Position numbers and translations under genes: made by a program. This document shows, one piece after another, positions 24,180 through 36,099 of a DNA stretch of 64,000 nucleotides. The notes under the pieces are model-generated. The model was given only the letters and a program-made list of their open reading frames with translations, did not search any database and was not told where the DNA came from. This stretch comes from Rattus norvegicus (Eukaryota > Chordata > Mammalia > Rodentia > Muridae): assembly GCF_036323735.1 (NCBI RefSeq), contig NC_086034.1:35953939-36017938 (forward strand), written 5' to 3'. Within the stretch, counting starts at the first letter, position 1; the number at the start of each line of letters is the position of its first letter.

Positions 24180-25253
24180 TTAGTTTCTTGCTTCTTCTAG
24201 GGTATAGCTTGCCTCCTTATGTTGGGCTTTACCATTTATTATCCTTTGTAGTGCTGGATTTGTAGAAAGCTATTGTGTAAATTTGGTTTTGTCATGGAAT
24301 ATCTTGGTTTCTCCATCAATGTTAATTGAGAGTTTTGCTGGATACAGTAATCTGGGCTGGCATTTGTGTTCTCTTAGGGTCTGTATAACATCAGTCCAGG
24401 ATCTTCTGGCCTTCATAGTTTCTGGCGAGAAGTCTGGTGTGATTCTGATAGGTCTCCCTTTATATGTTACTTGACCTTTTTCCCTTACTGCTTTTAATAT
24501 TCTTTCTTTATTTTGTGCGTTTGGTGTTTTGACAATTATGTGACGGGAGGTGTTTCTTTTCTGGTCCAATCTATTTGGAGTTCTGTAGGCTTCTTGTATG
24601 TCTATGGGTATCTCTTTTTTTAGGTTAGGGAAGTTTTCTTCTATGATTTTGTTGAAGATATTTACTAGTCCTTTGAGCTGGGAGTCTTCACTCTCTTCTA
24701 TACCTATTATCCTTAGGTTTGATCTTCTCATTGAGTCCTGGATTTCCTGTATGTTTTGGACCAGTAGCTTTTTCTGCTTTACATTATCTTTGACAGTTGA
24801 GTCAATGATTTCTATGGAATCTTCTGCTCCTGAGATTCTCTCTTCCATCTCTTGTATTCTGTTGGTGAAGCTTGTATCTACAGCTCCTTGTCTCTTCTTT
24901 TGGTTTTCTATATCCAGGGTTGTTTCCATGTGTTCTTTCTTGATTGCTTCTATTTCCATTTTTAATTCCTTCATCTGTTTGATTGTGTTTTCCTGGAATT
25001 CTTTCAGGGATTTTTGCGATTCCTCTCTGTAGGCTCTTACTTGTTTATTAATGTTTTCCTGTGCTTCCCTAAGTGTCTTCAGGTCTTTCTTGAAGTCCTC
25101 CAGCATCATGATCAAATATGATTTTGAAACTAGATCTTGCTTTTCTGGTGTGTTTGGATATTCCATGTTTGTTTTGGTGGGAGAATTGGGCTCCGATGAT
25201 GGCATGTAGTCTTGGTTTCTGTTGCTTGGGTTCCTGCGCTTGCCTCTCGCCAT
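24180..25253 (-). pseudogene. L1-F ORF1, premature stop near the C-terminus
   Basis: ORF1p, the RNA-binding trimeric chaperone. The start at 25251-25253 opens with MARGKRRNP. The open part is 327 aa (24270-25253): basic N-terminus, long coiled coil (about residues 45-150, heptads such as EFQENTIKQMKELK), RRM-like domain (RRSNLRIIGIEE, FNKIIEENFPNLKK) and C-terminal domain (GQVTYKGRPIRI). A TAG at 24270-24272 replaces a TAT codon and removes the last 30 residues. The frame then continues open to 24180, where the family stop lies (357 aa expected). One copy of the 66-bp coiled-coil unit is present, against two in L1-G. Confidence 0.92.
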
Positions 25254-26560
25254 CAGATTATCTCTAGTGTTACTTTGTTCTGCTATTTCTGACAGTGGCT
25301 AGACTGTCCTATAAGCCTGTGTGTCAGGAGTGCTGTAGACCTGTTTTGCTCTCTTTCAGTCAGTTATGGGGACAGAGTGTTCTGCTTTCGAGCGTGTAGT
25401 TTTTCCTCTCTACAGGTCTTCAGCTGTTCCTGTGGGCCTGTGTCTTGAGTTCACCAGGCAGCTTTCTTGCAGCAGAAAATTTGGTCTTACCTGTGGTCCC
25501 GAGGCTCAGGTTTGCTCGTGGGGTGCTGTCCAGGGGCTCTCTGCAGCGGCAGCAACCAGGAAGACCTGTGCCGCCCCTTCCGGGAGCTTCAGTGCACCAG
25601 GGTTCCAGATGGTCTTTGGCTTTTTCCTCTGGCGTCCGAGATGTGTGTGCAGGGAGCAGTCTCTTCTGGTTTCCCAGGCTTGTCTGCCTCTCTGAAGGTT
25701 TAGCTCTCCCTCCCACGGGATTTGGGTGCAGAGAACTGTTTATCCGGTCTGTTTCCTTCAGGGTCCGGCGGTGTCTCTGGCAGGGGTCCTGCCGCTCCTG
25801 GGCCCTCCCCCACGGGAGCCCAGAGGCCTTATACAGTTTCCTCTTGGGCCAGGGATGTGGGCAGGGGTGAGCAGTGTTGGTGGTCTCTTCCGCTCTGCAG
25901 CCTCAGGAGTGCCCACCTGACCAGGCGGTTGGGTCTCTCTCTCACCGGGTCTGGGAGCAGAGAGCTGCTGCGGGCCGGGATCCACGGGTGTGGGACTTCC
26001 AGTAAACACAGAACGTGCCCGGTCCTAGAGAAATTCTGCTTCCGTGTGTCCCAAGCTCACCAGGCAGCTTTCTTGCAGCAGAAAATTTGGTCTTACCTGT
26101 GGTCCCGAGGCTCAAGTTCGCTCGTGCGGTGCTGCCCAGGGGCTCTCTGCAGCAGCAGCAACCAGGAAGACCTGTGCCGCCCCTTCCGGGAGCTTCAGTG
26201 CACCAGGGTTCCAGATGGTCTTTGGCTTTTTCCTCTGGCGTCCAAGATGTGTGTGCAGGGAGCAGTCTCTTCTGGTTTCCCAGGCCTGTCTGCATCTCTG
26301 AATGTTTAGCTCTCCCTCCCACGGGATTTGGGTGCAGAGAACTGTTTATCCGGTCTGTTTCCTTCAGGGTCCGGTGGTGTCTCTGGCAGGGGTCCTGCCG
26401 CTCCTGGGCCCTCCCCCACGGGAGCCCAGAGGCCTTATACAGTTTCCTCTTGGGCCAGGGATGTGGGCAGGGGTGAGCAGTGTTGGTGGTCTCTTCCGCT
26501 CTGCAGCCTCAGGAGTGCCCACCTGACCAGGCGGTTGGGTCTCTCTCTCACCGGGTCTGG
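25254..26560 (-). promoter_or_regulatory. L1-F 5' UTR: two 606-bp tandem units, CpG-rich
   Basis: The block TCACCAGGCAGCTTTCTTGC starts at 25451 and 26057, a 606-bp period. Unit 1 spans 25451-26056 and unit 2 26057-26560 (cut at the insertion boundary), with very high identity. The region is GC-rich with many CpGs, unlike the AT-rich surroundings. Rat L1 5' ends are reported as CpG-island promoters, so this is the likely Pol II promoter, driving leftward transcription. Confidence 0.85.
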
Positions 26561-26574
26561 TCATTTATTTTCTT

Positions 26575-28350
26575 AATGAATGTGTTTTCTAAGTTTGAAT
26601 TTTTTTAATTCACCTACCCAACTTTTTCAATTAGATGACTTATATACTATGAGACTTTTATTTATTGGTGTTTAATATTTATGGGAGAAGGGATGAGTAA
26701 TCTTCTGACCATTTATTAACATATACACTATTTTTTAATTCTTTTCTTTTGTGTTTTACTGTACCTTTGATGTGTGATTTGTGTTTAGTGATTTCCTTAT
26801 GATTATATTATCTAAGCTTTGTAAAGGACTCAGTGTCATGTTGCAACCTATATATACTTTCCTGATCAGTTGTTTGTGTAGATACAAAATCTTTTGAATT
26901 TCACTGTGTATACAAATTATACTACATCACATTTATTTCTATTTTATATTCATTTCTTTTCCACTTATGTACTTGTAAGTTTGGAAAGAACTTTTGATTA
27001 TTGCAGATTAGGTGAGATATTAAGAAATATTGGCTCTCTATCTATGTATTGATAAGAATAAGTTTGACAATGTGTTCAGAGTGTAGTTTAATAAAGGGAA
27101 TATTTAATGCCAGCACATATGGCAGTTTTATATTCTCCTGAAATGTTCTAAGAAGAATAATGATTGGAGCACTAACTATTCAGTTTGTGAGTAATGGAGA
27201 AAAGAAAATAAGCTCATATGGTAAAATTTAATGTATTATTCTGAGTTCTGATATTATACTCAGTATATGGGATATTGATATTCAACAGAGATAATTGGGT
27301 TCCTTCTAAATTAGCATGTGTTAGTGATGATGTGATCTCTGCCACCTACTATTGTTTTATGCTATTTACCAAACTTGTACCTCGTTGCTAGAGATCAAAA
27401 TTAAATAAATACTGCTAAAAGGTTCTTGCTATAGTATTGTTCATTTTAAATTGGAAACTTTCACTGATGTTTATATAATTTGACATTTTAAAAGTTATCA
27501 ATTGATTGTATTGACATATATAATCTACATTTTTGGTAAAGAATAAAACAGGTCAAAATATTAAGAGCCTGAACAGTCAATTTCTTATATTTTATATGTT
27601 GTATTTGTTTCATTATGAATTATTAACATTTTGATAATATAAAATGTTTGTTATCCCACTGTAATCATGAAATATTTCAACACCAAACTACGACTAAATG
27701 AGTTTAATTTTCTCATTTCATAAAATAAAATGTCTCATGTCATGACATAAAATGAGATTCTTTAAGGCTTGCCATTTTTGACTTTTATAAATATGGGATA
27801 GTATGTATCCTACAAAATTTATTGTTAATGAAATTAAATAATATGACAGAACATACAACTTGCTATGTAAGAAGTTGTAACCCTGGAACAAATGCCTTTT
27901 AGTTTGTCATTGATTTCAATGCTAATTATAAAAAATATACTTATAAAAACTTTGAAATGGAATTTTATGTTTAAAGATATCTGATAGCAGCAATTTTAAG
28001 TATCAAACTGCAACTTTAGCCAAATATGAGACAAACATTTATTAAGACATGGGTCAATGAAACTTATTGATCATGAAGCACCTCATATGCCAGGGTTCCA
28101 TATCAATAGTTGTCCTCCAATAAGAAAATAGTCATGTAAGTCAAGAAAATAGTTTTATACCTCAGAGATTAAACAAAAACCTATTACTCATGGCTAGCTG
28201 GTATACCAAGACCCAGAAGCATTGATTGAAAAAAAAAAAAAGAAGTCTCTTCAGGATTTCCTATTTCGTATCACAATTAGGTGGTAACTAAGGTTCTCAG
28301 AAGGAATGTCCATATCCTGAAAGACCTGATGTTTACTTGCTAAACTATAA
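26575..28350. other. Unassigned AT-rich DNA
   Basis: About 1.8 kb with no gene, L1 or SINE that I can support. A 12-bp perfect palindrome (ATGTCATGACAT, near 27740) and an A13 run near 28229 are the only small features. Confidence 0.55.
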
Positions 28351-28521
28351 TGGATGCAATCCACAGACCACATGAAGCTCAAGAAGAAGGATGACAAAAA
28401 TGCAGATATTCCTACTCCTTCTTAAAAGGAGGAACAATAATATCCATGGTAGGGGATATGGAGGCAAAGTATAGAGCAGAGACTGAAGAAATGGCCATTC
28501 AGAGCCTGCCCCACATGTGGC

Positions 28522-28579
<58 letters not shown>

Positions 28580-29112
28580 CCAGCAAAACTAGGTAAGATT
28601 GATGAAGCTAAAAAATGCATGCTGAAAGGGACTGGATATAGATCTTTCCTGAGAGACACATCCAGAACATGTCAAATACAGAAGGGAATGCTAGCAGCAA
28701 ACCACTGAACTGAGAACAGGACCTCCTTTGGGGGAATTAGAGGAAGGGTTGAAAGAGCTGAAGGGGCTTGCAACCTTAAAAGAACAACAATGCCAACCAA
28801 CCAGAGCTTCCAGGGACTAAACCACTACCAAGAAACTATATACATTGACGGCCCAGGGCTCCAACTGCATATGTAGCAGAGAATAGCCTTGTTGGGGTAC
28901 CTGGGGAAGCCTTTGGTCCTGCCAAGGTTGGACCCCCAGTGCAGGGGAATGTGGGGAAGAGGTAAAGGGGGTTGATGGGGGAACACCTGTATGGGGGAGG
29001 AGGAGAGGGTGGGGCCTTATGGACTGGAAACCAGGAAAGGGAATAACATTTGAAATGTAAATAAAGAAATATATCTAATGAAAAATAAAATTAAAAACAA
29101 AACAAAAAATGT
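28351..29112 (+). mobile_element. L1 3' UTR fragment, plus strand
   Basis: Starts in the L1 3' UTR (CAATCCACAGACCACATGAA, also present at about 57840 in L1-J) and runs through the G-rich tract (28950-29020) to AATAAAG and an A-rich tail ending near 29112. 5'-truncated, older subfamily. Contains an expanded TA microsatellite. Confidence 0.88.
28524..28576. repeat. (AT)n microsatellite, 53 bp
   Basis: Uninterrupted AT repeat inside the L1 3' UTR. The homologous spot in L1-J (58011-58023) has only a short TA run, so it expanded after insertion. Confidence 0.97.
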
Positions 29113-30489
29113 ATAATAGAGCACACTAGAATAAATAGGCACATAGCAAACTCTATGCACAATATTGTGTTTTCTTTGAAATATTGACCTCAGGATATTC
29201 TATTTGAATGATCATCTAGAGAGAAGAAGTAAGTCAGTCAGGACTAAACAGAGACCTCATATATGTCCTCTCACATTGTAGAGTATCTCCCTGAAAGTTG
29301 TGCATCACACTAAGCTGTGACAGTCAGTGTAGTTTGATTAATTATTTTATAAATGTTTTGTTTCCATCTTATCTTGTTATGTTTAAGTTCTAAATCTACA
29401 ATAACTAATTTGTACTTTGAAAAAGTATAATTATTTAACAATGCTATGTTGTAGGGACTATAAACAAATAAAACACAGCCAGAAAATTTAATTCAAAAGC
29501 TGTATAATGAATTTGGCCCCTATATTTATTTACTTTCTACACGCTATAAAAACTAAAACAAGCTTTATTTTCTTTAGCCTCTTAAATAAGATATTAATAG
29601 AACTTCCACAGCCACTGAGAAATCCCCAAAATACCAAAAAAAAAAAAAAAACCAACAACAACAAAAGAAAAATAAACAAAAAACTTAAGCAAGTACAACA
29701 CATAATTTCGAGGATAAAAAATTGGTTCTAGAAAAAATAATTTTATGTCAATAGTAACTAAATAAGAGATAGTAGATTTTTTCTACAAAAATTTAGATAA
29801 TTAAAAAAATTAAATTGTGAAAGACAAACTATTTGGATCTGAAGCTCACCAACTATATAATCAAATCGTAGACTCAAAAAGAAAAGTTTAATTTTTTTCT
29901 ATTATTTAATGTTGATTTTGACAATATTTTACTGCTTTTGAATACAAATTTATAAAACTGCTTTTGAGAATTCATTACTTTGTTCTCTTTAAGTCACTAA
30001 AATTATTAATTTTAAGAACAATAAATACACTTACAAGAGTATATTACAAATTTCAAAGTAGGTTAGACCTATTTTTAAATGTTCGTAACATGGCAGATGT
30101 ATTTGAAGTGGTGAATATTTTAATTATTTTGATTGAGTTATTTTACCCAGAGCTAAAACAATCATTATCTATCCCATTAATGCACAAAGTATTAACAGTT
30201 AGTTTACAATCATTTAAAGTAATAAAATTTTGTTGTAGGCCTATTCACAATTTTATATATCCCATTTTATAATAAGTGTTAAAAATGTAATAAAAGTATA
30301 AATCAAAAAAGCAAAAGCAAATGCAGCTGGAATTTTTATAAAAATGAGTAGGTTAGTATAGAGGAAAATGTAAGTATGCATTAGAATAGTGATAGGATAA
30401 ATAAAAACATATTTCAGGGCAGGCATTGTTTTATTATTTAACAACATGACATTTACCTCCAATTACATAATTAGGCCACAGACTAGCAT
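29113..30489. other. Unassigned AT-rich DNA
   Basis: No gene recognised. Includes an A-rich run with AAC units (about 29636-29700), possibly the tail of an unrecognised retroposon. ORFs here (up to 102 aa) have no recognisable domain. Confidence 0.5.
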
Positions 30490-31531
30490 CATGGTAAGTG
30501 TTTGTAATTCTGGTCCTCTTCAATCCAGAGTCCAAGGAAGGAAAACTGGTTCAGTTCTTCCCAGTTATATTCCTGGTTCCTGGTCACCCAGGGAGGCATA
30601 TAGAAGTCAGTAAAGGATCTGCAGTATATGTACTCACTCATAGGAGGAGAGTAGTCAATATATACAGAACACCACTGATACACCCCACAGACCCTAAGAA
30701 CTTAAGCAAGAAAAAGGCCCAAGTGAAGATGCTTAAATCCCACTTAGAATGGGGAACAAAATATTCATGAAAGACAGAGGGAGGGAGAATCCTAGGTAGG
30801 AGAGGGGAGGAGGAGGGGGAGGGAAAAGGGAGGCAATATTAGATATGGGGAGAGACAGGAGGAAGGCCTAGAGGGCCACAGGTCCCCAAGTGGACGGATG
30901 GGTACACTGAGCCTCCTATAAAACTTTCAACTCAAAATTGATACTGATTAAAAGAAATCCAAAGACAAAGATGAGGTAATGACTGAAGGAATGGCCAATC
31001 TTTGGATCCATACCACAGACAGGCACCAATCCCTGACCATATTACTGATGCTATGTTGTCCTTGCAGACAAGAGCCTAGCATGCCTGTCTTCTGAGAGCT
31101 CTACCAGTGGCTGTCTGAGATAGATGCTGATACTCACAGTTAAGTACTGGACTGAGGTCAGGCACCCCTGTGGAAGGTTAGAGGAAGAACTGAATGAACT
31201 AAATGGGATGGCACTAGGAGGACCATCAGAGTCAACAAGCTAGGACTACTGGGAGCTCGCAGACACTGAGTCACCACTCAATGACCATACACTGGCTGAC
31301 TAGGTTCCTAACACATTTGTAGCAGAGGGCTGTCCTGTCTGTCCTTAGGCAGAGAGGATGTGCCTAATCCTGTAGAGGTTTGATGGCCCAGGATGGGAGG
31401 CTATGGGGACTCCTCTCAAAGGTAAAGGGGAGGGTGGATGGGGGAAGAACTCTGCAAGAGGACTGGGAGGGGGAGGGGGCAACATTTGGGATGTAAATAA
31501 TAAAGTAATTAATAAAATAAAATAAAATACA
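30490..31531 (+). mobile_element. Lx-type L1 3' end, plus strand
   Basis: Begins near the end of ORF2 (the TGTACTCACTCATAGG equivalent near 30629). It continues through a purine-rich 3' UTR (30770-30870) and the Lx 3' UTR blocks (GACTGAAGGAATGGCCAATC near 30984, GGAGCTCGCAGACACTGAG near 31251) to TAATAAAG and a (TAAAA)n tail ending about 31531. Diverged and old. Confidence 0.72.
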
Positions 31532-31726
31532 GAAAATAGAATCCAAGCCAAAACACCTTTAATGAACAGTTATTTAAAAGACTGTAATAAATTAAAACTC
31601 TCCTATTGTATATTAAATAAAAACAGTGCAGGCTACACATAGAAATTTGAAATGGGTTTGGAGCTTTACCAAAAGCATTGTTGTTCCAAGGACTACAGAA
31701 CAGATCCAAGACTTAATTAAAATCTC
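31532..31726. other. Unassigned spacer
   Basis: AT-rich, no recognised repeat. It is the left flank of the inverted L1 that follows. Confidence 0.5.
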
Positions 31727-32745
31727 CTTTCTCTAATGGCACATTCCTTGGCCAATTCGCTAGCACATCTTACCCAAGGAGACAGCAGCTGTCTTTCCCT
31801 ATGGAAACCCCATGTACACCAGGGACCTAGATTAAAGCACAATAGTATCCTCACTCCTTCCACCAGCTCCCCCATCAGGCACCTGAGCTCAGTCTCCAAG
31901 CATCCATGTCTGCTTTGGACAGTTGCTGTTTGAACCTTCTAAGGAGCAGCCACATGTGCCCCTTGGCAACAGCAGCAGTGTCAGGTTTGGTGTCTGCAGA
32001 CAGGATGGATTCCAGGAGGGACAGTCCTCAGATGGCCCTTTCTTCAATCTCTGCTCCATTTTCTGTCCTGTTTTTCCTTTGGATAGAAAAGTTTCTGGGT
32101 TAAAACTTTGAGATGGGTGTGTGGTCCCATTCCGCCATCGGGGCTGTGCCTCTCTACTGAAGGTGGTCTCAACAGGTTCTAACTCCCCATTTTCTGCACA
32201 TTTTAGCTAAATCATCCCGTTGGGTCCTCTTGTTTCCCTGGCGTCTAGGACTGGAGAGTGGCTATCCCCAGTTTCTTACCCGCTCTGGTACATATTTTTG
32301 TTCAATTTCCCAACACTCTGTACCTCTCTCTCCTCTCCCTCCAGTACCTGATACTGCACCCCCATTTTTTCGGAGCTGAAGGGGATTTCAGCTCCATAGG
32401 AAGAACAACATTAGCTGGCCTGACCACCCACTGCTCCCAGAGACTAGACCACCAAGCAAGAAGAGAACAGGGAGGGACCCATGGCTCCAGATAGAGAATT
32501 GCCTTGTCTGACATCAGTGGGAGGGGAGACTTTTGGTCCTGTGGAGTTTTGATGCCCCATGGAGGGGGATGTTGGAGGGGTGGGGCAGTGTTAAAGGGTG
32601 AGTGGGTGGTGAGCACACTCATAGAGGCAAAGGGGAGTAGGAAGAGAGAAGTTATGGGATGGGGTGCTTGTGGAAAGGTAGCTGAGAAGTGAAATATCAT
32701 TTGAGATGAAAATGAATGGAATGATTAATAAAAAAAGAAAAAAAA
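31727..32745. mobile_element. Old L1 3' UTR copy with 5' inversion (twin priming)
   Basis: 31727-32370 is L1 3' UTR in antisense; 32372-32745 is the next stretch of the same 3' UTR in sense, ending in an A-rich tail. On the L1 consensus the left edge of the inverted part (reverse of AGAGAAAGGAGA) and the first bases of the sense part (GGAGCTGAAGGGG) are adjacent. That is the arrangement made when a second primer initiates on the same RNA. No clear duplication found, so the insertion is old. Confidence 0.7.
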
Positions 32746-33218
32746 GCATATACTGTATCTTTTACAAAACTATGATATACCCAATAATATTCAGGGCAAG
32801 AGGTGTTTCAAGTTTTAAACTCCGTTTTGGGATTTTGAATGTTTGCACAAAGTAACAGTTGAAAACGCAGGGTAATTAACTACCTTTTGCTTTAGTAAAT
32901 CTTCATAACATCCTGGAAATCCCCAGAGTGATGTAAACTAGTTTCCTAATTAGGATGAAGTCACCGCGAACCCATGGACATCTTTGTGTAAGTGTAACTC
33001 ATTATGCATATAGTATAACAATTACATCTTTTGCACATAGAATTTAATAAGACAACGTTTATCCTCAGTCAAAACATAGAATATAATGAGTTTTAATTTA
33101 TTTCTGTAATGATAATGGCAACCAAAACCTTCAAAGTTATTAAAAATAGCTGTTCTAAAGAGTTAATAATTTCTAACATGCCTCTAAGAACCCCTTTTAG
33201 TCGAAAAGAGTTATATAA
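32746..33218. other. Unassigned AT-rich DNA
   Basis: No gene or repeat recognised. Confidence 0.55.
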
Positions 33219-33233
33219 CAGATGCCTTTCTTT

Positions 33234-33333
33234 TTTTTTTTTTTTTATTCTTTTTTTTCGGAGCTGGGGACCGAACCCAGGGCCTTGCGCTTCCTAGGTA
33301 AGCGCTCTACCACTGAGCTAAATCCCCAGCCCC
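33234..33333 (-). mobile_element. ID SINE (BC1/tRNA-Ala-derived)
   Basis: The core, 33259-33333 (75 bp), on the minus strand begins GGGGCTGGGGATTTAGCTCA. It contains an A box (TAGCTCAGTGG, 33310-33320) and B box (GGTTCGGTCC, within 33268-33279), the internal Pol III promoter. An A-rich tail appears as T-rich 33234-33258. Flanked by a 15-bp duplication CAGATGCCTTTCTTT (33219-33233 / 33334-33348). ID expansion is a hallmark of the rat genome. Confidence 0.95.
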
Positions 33334-33345
33334 CAGATGCCTTTC

Positions 33346-33501
33346 TTTCTTTCTTTTTTCCACGTGGAAACGTTTTAATGAGAGAAGAAGAGTAGAGGAG
33401 GAGAGGAGTATAGGCTGGCCGGCCGTGAGCACGTGGAAGACAATGGGGAGAGAAAGGACAAAGGGAATAGGGGATGAGAGCCAGAGCAAGAGAAAAGGAA
33501 G
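33346..33501 (-). mobile_element. Small retrocopy of unknown origin
   Basis: On the minus strand a pyrimidine-rich stretch of about 140 nt ends with ATTAAA (33374-33379 on plus as TTTAAT), 15 nt before a short A-rich tail (T-rich 33346-33359). GATGCCTTTC flanks it at 33336-33345 and 33502-33511. CACGTGG occurs near both ends (33361, 33431). I cannot name the source; it could be an mRNA 3' end or a rat repeat family. Confidence 0.6.
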
Positions 33502-33511
33502 GATGCCTTTC

Positions 33512-36099
33512 AACTGATAAGAAGAACCTTTTGATTAAATCCTATATTGTTTTAAAATACATGTGAACATTTGTCATCTTGGAGGCCCCCATCACACAGT
33601 GTCTAGATGCTCTAGGATTTCAGCATTTTATTCCACTTATCAAAATAATCTGAACGTGTCTGAAATAATAGATGTTCTTGAAAATATTCCAAGCAGCTAG
33701 AAAATGTAAACAACCATTTGCAAAACAGTAAAATCACTTGAATATATTTGCATTTTTTAAATGATGCATTCACTGTAAACACATAAAAATAGAACAGGAA
33801 ATGAACATACAAATTTTGTATTCTTTGAATAGTTAGCTATTTCAAATAACAATTAGTGTAGGAAGCCACCATCATTTGTAGATAGTTTTATTCGACAAAC
33901 TGTTTCATATAATTTTCCTTTTAGGCACTGAATATTTTTGAAAGGACATATGCTTTATACTATTAATCATTAAAAATATTACAACATAAATTTCTCATTT
34001 GTCTTTGCTATGATTTGCTTATTATAACCTGAAATTGTGTTGTTAATCTATGGGTGTCATGGTGATCAGAACTATCATCAGGTCCCAATACAGAGGGATG
34101 AGGATTAAGTCAGTGACCATGAGATTACCTTAGCCGTTTTGGGAAAAATGTGGCATTATGTCATTACAGAGCTTTAAGTCTTACCTGTCAGTGCCGAAAA
34201 GAAACAAGGCTATTTTGTCTGCTTGAAGATTTATTGCAAAATTTCTGTCGGTTGTATCTCTGTTTTATACCAAGGATGCTTTTAATTTCCACAGCCCCAA
34301 TGTCTGCAAAAACCAAAATCACTAATAATATCCAAATATATGTGCTTCAGAATGAACTCAACTCCATTCTGTCACTAGATTAGACATTTTACTACTATTT
34401 AAAGTATCACTTGTCCAATAGACAAAACACATTTTCACTAAAGAACTCCATATGGCTACAATGACAACCCTCAGAGGTAAACAAGAGTATTCGGCTCTTC
34501 ACAACCAAAGAGAGGGGTTAAAATTTGCCTCAGGGATGGAGGCATTGAATTAGTGTTATACCAGCAATTGACTGAAATACATACTTGCAGAATATAAGAA
34601 AAATTGTTAAAATTTAAGTGCAATTATCTAATATTTCTTATTTTTATGTAAGATATTTGAGGGGTTGTAATACAACCTAGCTAGAAACTGTTTTCCTTGT
34701 AATCTTTATTTTTATATTTAATAAATCTATTCTTATTTGGAACATAGCAGAGAATGATATGTTTCCATTCCTTGGGTTTTTCAAAATGGCATGGAATAAA
34801 GAATGTCCCTTAAGATCTGGATCTATAAGACAACATTGTATGCTTATCTAACTCATAGTATGCATGGACATTTTAATCATTATTTTTAAATACCATCATT
34901 TTCTAGTTTGTTGTAGCAAATTTGTAATCTTAGTTTGAATTCATTTTATATAAAACATGTCCAATTAATGCAATTTTAATATATCTAAATGAAAATAAAA
35001 ACACTTCTTAAATGTAAAGATGTAGAATAAAATGCACTCCTGTTCTATCAAAACAGGGAAACTACAATTATTTTCTTAAGATACGAAATTTTGCCTTTAA
35101 GAAATGCTGAAATATAAATGATTAATACAACAAAAAGGTTTGGTTATATGTAATCTAAAAAGAAAAAAAAGTCAGCTGAGAGACTGTAGTGGCAATCATA
35201 GATCCTTAATGAGTCTCTCTTAGGTACTCTACATATATGTGACGGTTGTTAGCTTGGTGTTTTGGGGGCCTCCTGACACTGTTCCTACTATTATGTTGCC
35301 TCATCCAGTCTTGCTGAACTCCTATAAGTTTGTGCCATGTCTTCCTGTTTTATTGTATCTTGACATGCCTATTTGGTTGATGTTTCTGAAGACCTGCTCT
35401 TTTCTGCAGGGGAGTGAGAAGGAAAAGAACTTGGGGTAGAGTGGAAGGGGAGAAAGTAGAAGGACTGGAAGGAGGGAAACTGAGGTGGGGATATACTGCA
35501 TGAGAGAAAAAGAAATATCTTGTAATAGTCATTTTTCTTCTCAAAAATTCTACCAAAAGACTCTTCTGACTTTACAGGACAAGTTCTTACATATAGTTAT
35601 GAGCTGAACTGTTGAATGTCAGTGTCAGATGACACAGTCCTTAAGAGTCAAAAGCTGTGTGACTGGACTGCTCCATTCTGACTCCTGTAATTCAGTTCTG
35701 GGGACATTGTTTTCCGTTGTTTGTGCCTTGCCTTTGATCTTTTCAGTGGGAAGGATCCCAAGAACTCTGCTGAGCAATTCCAGACCATTTAACACGCTGC
35801 AGAGTCTACTACATGTTAGAACAACAGGAGCTTCCTTTTCCTACAGTTTTATAAACACTGAGGTTTTGTTCTTTTTTAATAACTATTGTAATAGTCATGA
35901 GGTGATACCTTACCAGGAGACCAAGTGAATAGAATGGACAAGGTTTACTCATCCCAAATATCTACAAAAGTTGTGCTTATATCATACAGAGAGAGAGTTA
36001 TCTCCCATCACCTCCACCAGCTTCTCACTCATCCAAATATTGTACCCAACTTCACCCTTTTGCCATGTATAAAACCTCCATACACTATAGGAAGTAAAT
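33512..36099. other. Unassigned DNA
   Basis: AT-rich with no gene I can support. A purine-rich block at 35405-35500 resembles rodent L1/Lx 3' UTR composition but is too short to assign. ORFs at 34150-34383 and 35629-35928 have no recognisable domain. Confidence 0.5.

Larger units (their letters stand above)
19576..26560 (-). mobile_element. L1-F: full-length rat-type LINE-1
   Basis: A complete 6,985-bp antisense L1 between perfect 14-bp copies of TCATTTATTTTCTT (19562-19575 and 26561-26574). From the left: poly(T), 3' UTR (to 20294), ORF2 (20295-24120), ORF1 (24180-25253) and a two-unit 5' UTR (25254-26560). The perfect duplication and near-open frames mark a young insertion. ORF2 carries two frameshifts and ORF1 an early stop, so it is not autonomous as read here. 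Confidence 0.96.

Noticed and set aside
27716..27770. Inverted repeats around ATGTCATGACAT as a MITE
   Set aside because: Only 12 bp of perfect palindrome, no terminal inverted repeats or duplication.
28345..28659. ORF with a long IYIYIY stretch on both strands
   Set aside because: Translation of the (AT)n microsatellite.
33259..33333. Functional tRNA gene
   Set aside because: A and B boxes are present but the sequence is an ID SINE with A-rich tail and target-site duplication.
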